Source: Pseudomonas nitroreducens TX1 (GTDB lineage Bacteria; Pseudomonadota; Gammaproteobacteria; Pseudomonadales; Pseudomonadaceae). From it: DNA of 64,000 nt. Positions 1 through 7,258 of this stretch are shown here, piece after piece. The stretch covers positions 1 through 64,000 of the forward strand of contig NZ_AMZB01000088.1 in assembly GCF_000313755.1 (NCBI RefSeq), given 5' to 3'. The notes under the pieces were generated by a model that saw only the letters and a program-made list of their open reading frames with translations, was not told the DNA's origin and ran no database searches. Positions within the stretch are counted from its first letter, which is position 1. Each line of letters opens with the position of its first letter. The position numbers and the translations under genes are program-made.

Positions 1-27
1 CGAGTTCGAGTCTCGTTTCCCGCTCCA
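1..27 (+). tRNA. tRNA-Gly, 3' end only (cut by window edge)
   Basis: The first 27 bases equal the T-arm, acceptor 3' strand and encoded CCA of the complete tRNA-Gly downstream. The T-loop core TTCGAGT and TTCCCGCTCCA are both visible. The two copies lie 151 bp apart, so this is the upstream member of a tandem pair; its 5' part is outside the window. Confidence 0.9.
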
Positions 28-36
28 AAATCGAAG

Positions 37-64
37 CGCCGTCCACCAGGACGGCGTTTTCGTT
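37..64 (+). terminator. Hairpin plus T-run after the first tRNA-Gly
   Basis: An 8-bp GC stem (CGCCGTCC / GGACGGCG) with loop ACCA is followed by TTTTCGTT. The same arrangement with slightly changed stem bases follows the second tRNA, so the tRNA plus hairpin was duplicated as a unit. Confidence 0.65.
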
Positions 65-102
65 AAACCTCCAGCGAATGCGGACGGTTACAGCAAGTTG
101 AT

Positions 103-178
<76 letters not shown>

Positions 179-187
179 GAATCGAAA

Positions 188-216
188 CGCCGCCCATCAG
201 GGCGGCGTTTTCGTTT
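188..216 (+). terminator. Terminator after tRNA-Gly
   Basis: A GC stem CGCCGCCC/GGGCGGCG around loop ATCA is followed by TTTTCGTTT, about 10 nt after the tRNA 3' end. It is a near-copy of the hairpin that follows the upstream tRNA. Confidence 0.75.
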
Positions 217-506
217 GTGCGGCGAAAAGTTTGCCCCTCGTTGTTCCTCGCCTTCCCCGTCACTGCGCTACCTGCCGTTCTCTCCCGACTGCCAGGCTTG
301 TCGCGGCCTCCCTGCGAAAGCCGTCGTGTGCCTGCATTGAAGAAAATGCTGACGCAGCCCTGAGGAGAATCCCGTTTGTCGCCCCGGACAGGCACCCGAG
401 AATGCCAGCGCTCATCGCCGTGCGATGGAGTGGGGCCCATTCATGAAGCGCTCCAGCGAAGTGGACGGGCATTCGTGGAGCTTGTCGTGATGGGGTTGAT
501 GCACAG
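217..506. other. Non-coding flank, no gene recognised
   Basis: Short overlapping reading frames occur on both strands, but none has a recognisable product or a good ribosome-binding site. It separates the tRNA genes from the decayed remnant downstream. Confidence 0.5.
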
Positions 507-1005
507 ATGCCGAAGTTGCGCAGTCACCTGAACGCGGCCCAATTGCCGCCAAGCGCAGAGGATCAGGATGACGCGGTCAATGTCCTGTCGGTGTTCGATT
601 TCGACGGCACCCTGACCCGGCATGACAGCTTTCTGCCGATCCTCTGGTTCGCCTTTTGCACTTTGGCTTTCTTCGGCGCCTGGGAGCCATGGTACTTCCT
701 GGCCTGGAATTTTCGTCTTCATCGCCATCTTCGCCTGGTTCACGGTGCCGGACGGCCTGCGCCACCGGGTGTTGTTCCCCGTCTGGCCGAAGCTGGTCGG
801 CAGTCGTTTCTTCATCGCTCGCACGCACCTCGAGACGGAGCTGCGCAAGCCGGAAAACAAGGGCGTCAGCCTGGCCAAGGGCGCGCGGTTCGCTACTCCT
901 TTGTTCCTCTGCCTGGTGGTGGTCGAGGTGTCTGACATGTTGTTCGTTGCCAGTCAGTTATTCCCCGGCAAGGAGGACGACGCCGGCGACGTTTCCGAGC
1001 GCTAG
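507..1005 (+). pseudogene. Decayed remnant: HAD-phosphatase-like N-terminus running into a TerC/Alx-like fragment
   Basis: One frame from 507 contains FDFDGTLTRHDSFLPIL, a classic HAD subfamily IB motif I, and then loses sense. In another frame, from about 690, the translation reads VFIAIFAWFTVPDGLRHRVLF and later KGARFATPLFLCLVVVEVSD. These resemble two conserved segments of TerC/Alx membrane proteins but lie much closer together than in the family, so most of the membrane core is missing. The two halves come from unrelated families and are out of frame. A small expressed chimera cannot be excluded, but decay is the simpler reading. Its place beside an integration-hotspot tRNA fits repeated gain and loss of DNA. 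Confidence 0.5.
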
Positions 1006-1028
1006 CGCGATTTCGCTTGATTCAAGAA

Positions 1029-1056
1029 AAGCCCGCCTCGCCGCGGGCTCTTTTTC
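1029..1056 (+). terminator. Rho-independent terminator
   Basis: The stem AGCCCGC/GCGGGCT is followed by a run of five T. It lies about 25 nt past the TerC-like remnant and may be the surviving terminator of that gene. Confidence 0.7.
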
Positions 1057-1317
1057 GTGGCCGGCGGTTGCGCGGGGGCGAACCGGTGATCGGAATTTTC
1101 AAAGGACACGCCGGGCGCTCGATCACGCCGCGAAAGCCCTGTCCCAGAGCCCTCCGGGGAAGGTGGCACGGGCGCGAAAACGCGTTGGACGACAGGGATT
1201 TTCACAAGTTTTTCACGGACTGCAACCGCCGTCGACAGTGGCATGGCCATTGGCCGCACATCGGCAATTTCCTTGATCTAAGCTCCACTCAGGTCGGTCT
1301 CGCGATCAGAGGTTTGC
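1057..1317. other. Intergenic region upstream of the type I secretion operon
   Basis: No gene is seen. The interval should carry the promoter of the secretion operon, but I could not pick a convincing -35/-10 pair. AT content rises only near 1196-1216 and 1260-1285. Confidence 0.4.
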
Positions 1318-3093
1318 ATGCGAAATATTCCCGTGGAGAACCTCCGAAGCGCACTGCGGGCCTGTCGCGATAGTTTCCTGTTCGTAGGTTTTTTCAGCCT
1401 GTTCATCAACGCACTGATGCTGGTGCCGACCTTCTACATGCTGCAGGTCTACGGCCGGGTGATCACCAGCGGCAGCCTGACCACGCTGACCATGCTCACG
1501 CTGATCATGACGCTGCTGGTGATCACGCTCGGGTCCCTGGAATGGGTCCGCTCGCGCATCCTGGTGCGGGTCAGCACGCGGCTCGATGTGCTGCTCAGCC
1601 GCCAGGTCTACAAGGCCAGTTTCAAAAGGGCGCTGCACAGTGGCGGGATGGACGCTTCGGCCCAGCCTCTCAACGACCTGACCGGCCTGCGCCAGTTCCT
1701 TGCCGGCAGCGGCCTGTTCGCCTTCTTCGATGCGCCGTGGCTGCCTATCTATATCGCGGTGATGTTCCTCTTCCACCCCTGGCTGGGCTGGGTGGCGGTG
1801 GGTAGCGCCGTGCTGTTGCTGGTGCTTGCCGTGGTCAACGAGAAGGTGACCGCGCCGGCCCTGGCGCAGGCCAACAAGGAACACATCGCGGCAACGCTCC
1901 AAACCACCAAGAACCTGCGCAACGCCGAAGTCATCGAGTCCATGGGCATGCTGGAAACGCTGATGGACCGTTGGGGGAGCCGGCAGCGCAGCGTGCTGTT
2001 GCTGCAATCGGTGGCCAGTGACAAGGGGGCGGTGATCAGCACGCTTTCCCGCACCTTCCGCCTGCTGGTGCAGTCGCTGGTACTCGGGCTGGGCGCTTAT
2101 CTCGCGGTGGATCATCAGGTCGGGCCGGGGATGGTCTTCGCCGGTGCCGTCCTGCTCGGCCGGGCGCTGGCGCCGCTGGACCTGATCATTGGCAGTTGGA
2201 AGGGCTTCATCGCGGCCCGCTCGCAGTACAACCGCTTGAACGACATCCTCGAAAAGCTGCAGGCACAACCCCAGCGCATGCCGCTGCCGGCACCCCAGGG
2301 GCATATCCAGGTGGAGAACCTGGTAGTGACGGCGCCGGGCTGCACGACACCGATCATCAAGAACATCAGTTTCAGCGTGCCCGCCGGTTGCGTAGTGGGC
2401 ATCATCGGGCCGAGCGCGGCGGGGAAGTCCACCCTGGTGCGGGCGCTGATGGGTATATGGCCGCCATTGCACGGGGTCGTTCGCCTGGACGGTGCGGACA
2501 TCAGTACCTGGAACAAGCACGACCTCGGCCCGCACATCGGCTACCTGCCCCAGGACATCGAACTGTTCGAGGGCACCGTCGGCGAGAACATCGCCCGCTT
2601 CGCCGAGGTGGAATCGGAGAGGGTCATCCAGGCGGCGAAAATCGCCGGGGTTCACGAGATGATCCTGTTGCTGCCGGACGGCTACGACACCGTCATCGGC
2701 AGCGAAGGGCTGATGCTCTCGGGTGGGCAGCGCCAGCGTATCGGCCTGGCTCGCGCACTGTATGGCAGCCCGAGGCTGATCGTGCTCGACGAACCCAATT
2801 CCAACCTCGACGATGTCGGTGATCGCGCGCTGGCCGCTGCCATCCACCAGCTCAAGCAGAGCGGCGCGACTGTCTTCGTCATCACCCACCGCACCAACCT
2901 CGTTTCCCAGCTCGACCGGCTGATGCTGATGAACGACGGCACCGTGACGCTCTACGGACCGCGTGACCAGGTGCTCGCCGAGCTCACCGCCAGGCAGCCG
3001 CCACAGGTGCCGCAGCGCCCGAAGCCGGCGGGCGCCAGCATCGCTCCGGTGGATACCCACAAGGATGACGCCGATGCCCAGTCACCCCATTGA
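1318..3093 (+). CDS. Type I secretion system permease/ATPase (AprD/HasD/PrtD family)
   Basis: This 591-aa inner-membrane ABC half-transporter energises one-step export of proteins with a C-terminal secretion signal. The N-terminal half holds the transmembrane domain, with hydrophobic segments at about residues 20-75 and 125-165, and there is no C39 peptidase domain. The nucleotide-binding domain follows: Walker A GPSAAGKST near residue 364, signature LSGGQRQRIGLA near 467, Walker B LIVLDEP directly after. It is first in a three-gene operon with an adaptor and an outer-membrane channel, and its stop codon lies inside the adaptor gene. The likely substrate is the large repeat protein encoded convergently downstream. 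The family assignment is firm; the substrate is inferred from position. Confidence 0.93.
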   Translation: MRNIPVENLRSALRACRDSFLFVGFFSLFINALMLVPTFYMLQVYGRVITSGSLTTLTMLTLIMTLLVITLGSLEWVRSRILVRVSTRLDVLLSRQVYKASFKRALHSGGMDASAQPLNDLTGLRQFLAGSGLFAFFDAPWLPIYIAVMFLFHPWLGWVAVGSAVLLLVLAVVNEKVTAPALAQANKEHIAATLQTTKNLRNAEVIESMGMLETLMDRWGSRQRSVLLLQSVASDKGAVISTLSRTFRLLVQSLVLGLGAYLAVDHQVGPGMVFAGAVLLGRALAPLDLIIGSWKGFIAARSQYNRLNDILEKLQAQPQRMPLPAPQGHIQVENLVVTAPGCTTPIIKNISFSVPAGCVVGIIGPSAAGKSTLVRALMGIWPPLHGVVRLDGADISTWNKHDLGPHIGYLPQDIELFEGTVGENIARFAEVESERVIQAAKIAGVHEMILLLPDGYDTVIGSEGLMLSGGQRQRIGLARALYGSPRLIVLDEPNSNLDDVGDRALAAAIHQLKQSGATVFVITHRTNLVSQLDRLMLMNDGTVTLYGPRDQVLAELTARQPPQVPQRPKPAGASIAPVDTHKDDADAQSPH

Positions 3094-4387
3094 GAGCTTC
3101 GCCGACCTGCCTTTGTCGGACCTCAAGGTCCGCCGTCTGGGGGTGGCCATCGTTGCGGTGACCTTCGGCCTGTTCGGCACCTGGGCGGCGTTCGCCCCGC
3201 TGGACGGCGCCGTCTATGCGCCCGGCGTGGTGACCGTGCAGGCCTACCGCAAGACGGTGCAGCATCCGGAGGGCGGCATCGTCAAGGAAGTGCTGGCGCA
3301 TGATGGCGACATCGTCAAACGCGACGCCCCATTGATCGTGCTTGACGATGCCCAGCTGCGATTCGAATACGAGATGACCCGCAGCCAGCTGATCGCCGCC
3401 GAGGCGATGGAGGCGCGGCTCAAAGCCGAGCGCGACTCGCGTGGGGCCATCGACTTCGAAGGGGTTGGCGACCTCGCCAGTTCGCGCGGTGAGGAGGCGC
3501 GGCAGAGCGAAACCCAGGTCTTCAATGCCCGCCAGGGATCGCGGCAGGGGCAGATATCCGTGCTGCGCGAGCGCATCGGCCAGTTGAACCAGCAGATCGA
3601 CGGGCTGCAATCGATGATCGGTGCCAAGGGCCAGTTGGCGAACTCCTACGGCGGCGAAATCGATGAGTTGTCCGACCTGCTCAAGCAAGGCTACGTCGAC
3701 AAGCAGCGCCTGCTGGAACAGCAGCGCAAGCTGCAGATGATTCGCGCGGAAATCGCCGATCACCGTTCCACGATCAACCGCACGCGCTTGCAGATCAACG
3801 AAACGCAGCTGCAGATCCTGCAGATCGACAAGGATTTCAGTGCCGAAGTCGCCAAACAGCTGGCCGAGGTGCAGACACGCATCTATGACCTGCAGGAGAA
3901 GCGTTCGTCGCTCGAGGACCGGCTGGGGCGCATCGTCATCCGGGCGCCGGACGCGGGCATGGTGATCGGCATGACGGTGCATACCGTCGGCGGTGTGGTG
4001 CGTCCGGCGACGCCGTTGCTGGACATAGTGCCCTCGGTGTCAGAACTGGTGATCGAGGCCCAGGTTCCGCCGGTGGACATCGACCGCGTGGCCATCGGCA
4101 AGCGCGCGGACATTCGCTTCAGCGCCTTCAACAGCGCGACCACGCCGGTGATCGAGGGCGAGGTCATCAACGTCTCGGCGGATCGCCTGGTCAACGAGAA
4201 GACCAACGCTGCCTATTACCTCACGCGGGTCCGCGTCACCGAAAAAGGGGCTCGCACGCTGGGCGAGCGAAAGTTGCTGCCGGGCATGCCGGCGGACGTG
4301 CTGATCATCACCGGGCAGCGCACCCTGTTGCAGTACCTGATGCAACCGGCGCGCAACGCCCTTTCCCAATCGATGATCGAGGAATGA
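3074..4387 (+). CDS. Type I secretion periplasmic adaptor (HlyD/AprE family)
   Basis: This 437-aa membrane-fusion protein links the ABC protein to the outer-membrane channel. A single transmembrane segment lies at about residues 18-40. It is followed by a biotinyl-lipoyl-like half-motif (VQHPEGGIVKEVLAHDGDIV), a long coiled-coil hairpin at about 100-290, and the second lipoyl half plus beta-barrel (RIVIRAPDAGMVIGM). The start overlaps the end of the ABC gene. I chose the ATG at 3074 because AAGGA lies 8 nt upstream; an in-frame ATG at 3065 is the alternative. The gene ends where the channel gene begins, so translation is probably coupled. Confidence 0.92.
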   Translation: MPSHPIESFADLPLSDLKVRRLGVAIVAVTFGLFGTWAAFAPLDGAVYAPGVVTVQAYRKTVQHPEGGIVKEVLAHDGDIVKRDAPLIVLDDAQLRFEYEMTRSQLIAAEAMEARLKAERDSRGAIDFEGVGDLASSRGEEARQSETQVFNARQGSRQGQISVLRERIGQLNQQIDGLQSMIGAKGQLANSYGGEIDELSDLLKQGYVDKQRLLEQQRKLQMIRAEIADHRSTINRTRLQINETQLQILQIDKDFSAEVAKQLAEVQTRIYDLQEKRSSLEDRLGRIVIRAPDAGMVIGMTVHTVGGVVRPATPLLDIVPSVSELVIEAQVPPVDIDRVAIGKRADIRFSAFNSATTPVIEGEVINVSADRLVNEKTNAAYYLTRVRVTEKGARTLGERKLLPGMPADVLIITGQRTLLQYLMQPARNALSQSMIEE

Positions 4388-4389
4388 CC

Positions 4390-5769
4390 ATGGACGCATC
4401 GACCTTCTGGCTGGCGGGGGTGCTGACGCTGGCGTCGAGTTGCGCGCTGGCGCAGACCTACACGGCGGCGCCCACGGGTGTTGGCGTGGCGCAGGACGCC
4501 ACCGACCTGCTGCGCCTGTACCATGAGGCGCGGCTGGAGGACCCGCAGATTCTGGCGTCCTACGCCCACGCGCAGGCGGGCAAGGAATACCAGCGCGAAG
4601 CCATGGGCGTGCTGCTGCCACAACTGTCGCTCAATGCCGGGACCAACCAGATCCACCAGCGCAACGACCTGATCGACGAGAGCTACGACAGCGAGAACTA
4701 CAGCCTTGTGCTGCGCCAGTACCTCTACAACAAGGCGGCCTGGGAGAACTACCAGAAGTTCAAGAGCATGGCGGTGCAGTCGGAAAACGAGGCGCTGGAC
4801 GCCCAGGCGGAGGCCACCGTGGAACTGGCGCGGCGCTATTTCACCGCACTGGCGGCCGAGGATGAGCTGGAGCTGGTGATTGCCGAGCGCCGCACCACCC
4901 AGGAAAGCCTGGACCGGGTCAATGCGCTGTACGCCCGGCAATTGGCCCTGGTGACCGACCAGCTCGATCTGCAGGCCCGCGTGGACCTGCTTGCGGCCCA
5001 GGAACTGGAAGCGCGCAACCAGGCGACCATCAGTCGCGAGGCATTGACGGAAATAGTGGGGCGGCCGGTGAAGGAGCGGCTCAGTCGGGTCCGCGATGAC
5101 GTACGCCTGCAGATGTCGGAGCAGAGCCTTGACGCTTGGGTGCGTGATGGCGTCGCGCTGAACCCGGCGCTCAAGGCCAGGCAGAGCGGCGTCGATGCAG
5201 CGGAAGCGGCGCTGCGCAGCGGCAAGGGAGGGCATTATCCGACCCTGAGCCTGAACCTCAGCGCACAACAGACCAACGAGGGCTACAACAACTCCCTGGC
5301 GCCGCGCACCGACAGTTATGTTGCCGGCGTCGGACTGCAGGTGCCGATCTACAGCGGCGGCTCGACCTCGGCGCGGGTGCGCGGGCTGTACCAGGACCAA
5401 CTGGTGGCGGAGGAGCAACTGGAGGAAATCCGCCGCCGGGTGGTCAAGGAGATCACCAGCGCCTACCTGACGGCCAACTCCAATGGCGAGAAGATCCAGG
5501 CCAACCGACTGGCTCTGGTCTCGGCGCACAAGTCGCGCGAGTCGGCGGAAAAGGCGCTGGGCTATGGCATGGTCAACGCGGTGGACGTACTTGCCGCTGT
5601 GCGCAACGAATTCCGCGCCCGCCGGGATCTGCTCAAGACTCAGTACGAGTTTCTCAGCAACGTCTTCACCCTGAATCGCTGGGCGGGCAGGCCGCCGATC
5701 GAGAGCGTACAGAGCGTGAATGGCTGGCTCAGCGCCGGCGCTTCCAGCGAGGCTCTTCCGCGTCCTTGA
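4390..5769 (+). CDS. Type I secretion outer-membrane channel (TolC/AprF family)
   Basis: This 459-aa protein starts with a typical Sec signal peptide (cleavage near CALA-QT at residue 20). Two internally similar helical repeats with outer-membrane-efflux-protein features follow, for example RLYHEARLEDPQILA in the first half and VPIYSGGSTSARVRG in the second. It forms the trimeric exit duct of the secretion system. The ATG at 4390 is preferred because GAGGA is correctly spaced from it; an in-frame ATG at 4384 overlaps the adaptor stop codon but sits too close to the Shine-Dalgarno site. It is the last gene of the operon. Confidence 0.9.
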   Translation: MDASTFWLAGVLTLASSCALAQTYTAAPTGVGVAQDATDLLRLYHEARLEDPQILASYAHAQAGKEYQREAMGVLLPQLSLNAGTNQIHQRNDLIDESYDSENYSLVLRQYLYNKAAWENYQKFKSMAVQSENEALDAQAEATVELARRYFTALAAEDELELVIAERRTTQESLDRVNALYARQLALVTDQLDLQARVDLLAAQELEARNQATISREALTEIVGRPVKERLSRVRDDVRLQMSEQSLDAWVRDGVALNPALKARQSGVDAAEAALRSGKGGHYPTLSLNLSAQQTNEGYNNSLAPRTDSYVAGVGLQVPIYSGGSTSARVRGLYQDQLVAEEQLEEIRRRVVKEITSAYLTANSNGEKIQANRLALVSAHKSRESAEKALGYGMVNAVDVLAAVRNEFRARRDLLKTQYEFLSNVFTLNRWAGRPPIESVQSVNGWLSAGASSEALPRP

Positions 5770-6418
5770 CCCTCCCGCAGGGCGCTCTCGCGCCCTCGCG
5801 TTCCCTGCCTTCATCGTTCGAGAGTGAGCTCTTTCGGCAAGCCAGCGCGCGCCGGTGCCGGCCGTCGTCGTCCTGCTGTCACCCTGGGCCGGAACGGCGA
5901 TCTTGACGATATTTTGACGAGATCGTCCTTGTTGTAATTTTCCCCAGCCATTCGTCGTTTAATTGACGAATCCCGCTGCGATGGAAAGGCTCATTCCGAG
6001 TGCCGCTGATGGTTGCAAGCGTTTGATTTCCGGGAAGTGGCGAGTGTCGGGAGGTGCGGCGCGGAGCGTCGCCTGCCCCGAAATCGAACCGCTGGTCGAC
6101 GGGTGGCCAAGCGGGTAGAGGACCGGCCTGACCTAGACTCAGATGACCGGTCGAGGGAGCACGGAATCATGTGCAACGTGTTGATGGGCACTCGTGTTGA
6201 TGCCGCCTCGATGGGTTGTTCGGCTCTTGCGCAACCCCACCGGCCCCTGCGGGTAAAAGGCATGTTCTCGCCAAAGACGTCTCCACCCGCCGGCTACGGT
6301 CCTGGCGCCGCAAGCATCCGTTACCGCTTCCGGCGCACTTCCAACTGCTCTTGCCCGGTATGCAGAGCTCCACTGGAAGGGCGCACGCGAAGCCCTTTGA
6401 AGAGGGGGTCAGAAAGCC
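5770..6418. other. Long intergenic region before the LuxR-type regulator
   Basis: These 649 bases hold no convincing gene. An open frame at 6013-6426 lacks recognisable sequence and overlaps the regulator start. The AT-richest part (5900-5975) carries nested inverted repeats, listed separately, and is the best candidate for a promoter/operator region. The rest could be a long leader of the regulator gene or hold a small RNA; neither is shown by the sequence alone. Confidence 0.45.
5905..5971. promoter_or_regulatory. Cluster of GACGA-type inverted repeats
   Basis: Two inverted repeats lie close together. GACGAT at 5905-5910 faces ATCGTC at 5922-5927, with another GACGA between them. ATTCGTC at 5950-5956 faces GACGAAT at 5965-5971. 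All use the same GACGA/TCGTC half-site, which suggests several binding sites for one protein in front of the regulator gene. The binding protein is unknown. Confidence 0.4.
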
Positions 6419-7177
6419 ATGTCTGACCACAGAAAAACGATACGGGTGATGCTGGTCGATTGCCGTCCGCTCGTACTGATCGGCCTTCACGATCTGATCA
6501 ATGCCAGGCGGCCGCGAATGGAGGTCAGCGGCCAGGCCACGACCTACACCTATGCGCTGGACCTCGCCGACCAGCAGCGCCCCGATGTGATCTTCTTCAG
6601 CTTCTTCCCGGACGCCCTGAACCCGCTCGAAGTGGTCACCGAACTGACACGCAGCGCGCAAATGAAAGTGCTGCTGCTCAAGGGGCTGTACGAGGCGGTT
6701 CCGGCCGCCCAGGCGATAGAGGCGGGCGCGCGGGGCATCGTGCTGGCGGAAGATCCGACCGAATCGATCATCCAGGCCATCGTCAACGTCCATCATCGCG
6801 ATATCGCACGGGATCGCGCCTGGGCGGGCGGGCTTTCCGGCTACGCGGCCAGTGGGCACGTGCCGCTCAGGTGCAACCACGAGCAGGCCAAGCACGCCCG
6901 GCTGACGGTGCGCGAAAGGGAGCTGATCAGCGCCATAGTCGAAGACCCGTCGGCCAAGTACATGAGCATCGCCGAGCGCCTGGGCATCAGCGAACACACG
7001 GTGCACAACCACCTGAGCAACATCTACCAGAAGCTCAACCTGATCAACCGCATGGACCTGCTGATGTATGCGTTGAAGCATGGACTGGCTGGCAGCGAAG
7101 AGCCGCCGGAGTCTGCGTGGGTTGAGATGGACCGCTCCCCGCACCAGGGCAATGGTTCGTCGTTGCGCAACAATTGA
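6419..7177 (+). CDS. LuxR/NarL-type transcription factor with degenerate receiver domain
   Basis: This 252-aa protein has an N-terminal receiver-like domain (about 8-125) and a C-terminal LuxR helix-turn-helix (about 164-225; LTVRERELISAI ... ISEHTVHNHLSNIYQKL). The receiver departs from the phosphorylation consensus. The position of the phospho-accepting Asp is Ser61 (VIFFSFFPD), and the conserved Lys near the end of the fold is replaced (GIVLAEDP). It is therefore unlikely to work by standard phosphorylation. It sits between a type I secretion operon and that system's probable substrate, so control of this adhesion/secretion locus is the natural guess. The DNA-binding domain is intact. Confidence 0.85.
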   Translation: MSDHRKTIRVMLVDCRPLVLIGLHDLINARRPRMEVSGQATTYTYALDLADQQRPDVIFFSFFPDALNPLEVVTELTRSAQMKVLLLKGLYEAVPAAQAIEAGARGIVLAEDPTESIIQAIVNVHHRDIARDRAWAGGLSGYAASGHVPLRCNHEQAKHARLTVRERELISAIVEDPSAKYMSIAERLGISEHTVHNHLSNIYQKLNLINRMDLLMYALKHGLAGSEEPPESAWVEMDRSPHQGNGSSLRNN

Positions 7178-7212
7178 GCGCCGTTGCCGCGCCCGATTGA
7201 CGGTAAAAATGA

Positions 7213-7246
7213 AGGGGGGTGGCATCCAGGCCACCCCCGCTTCTTT
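7213..7246. terminator. Terminator between convergent regulator and repeat-protein genes
   Basis: A strong stem GGGGGTGGC/GCCACCCCC around ATCCAG is followed on the + strand by a T/C-rich tail. On the - strand CTTCATTTTT follows. It can serve both convergent genes. Confidence 0.7.
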
Positions 7247-7258
7247 CCCGCGTGCGAA

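Noticed and set aside
6013-6426. 137-codon open frame before the LuxR-type regulator
   Set aside because: No recognisable domain, no good ribosome site, Arg/Pro/Ser-rich composition typical of chance frames in GC-rich DNA, and it overlaps the regulator start.
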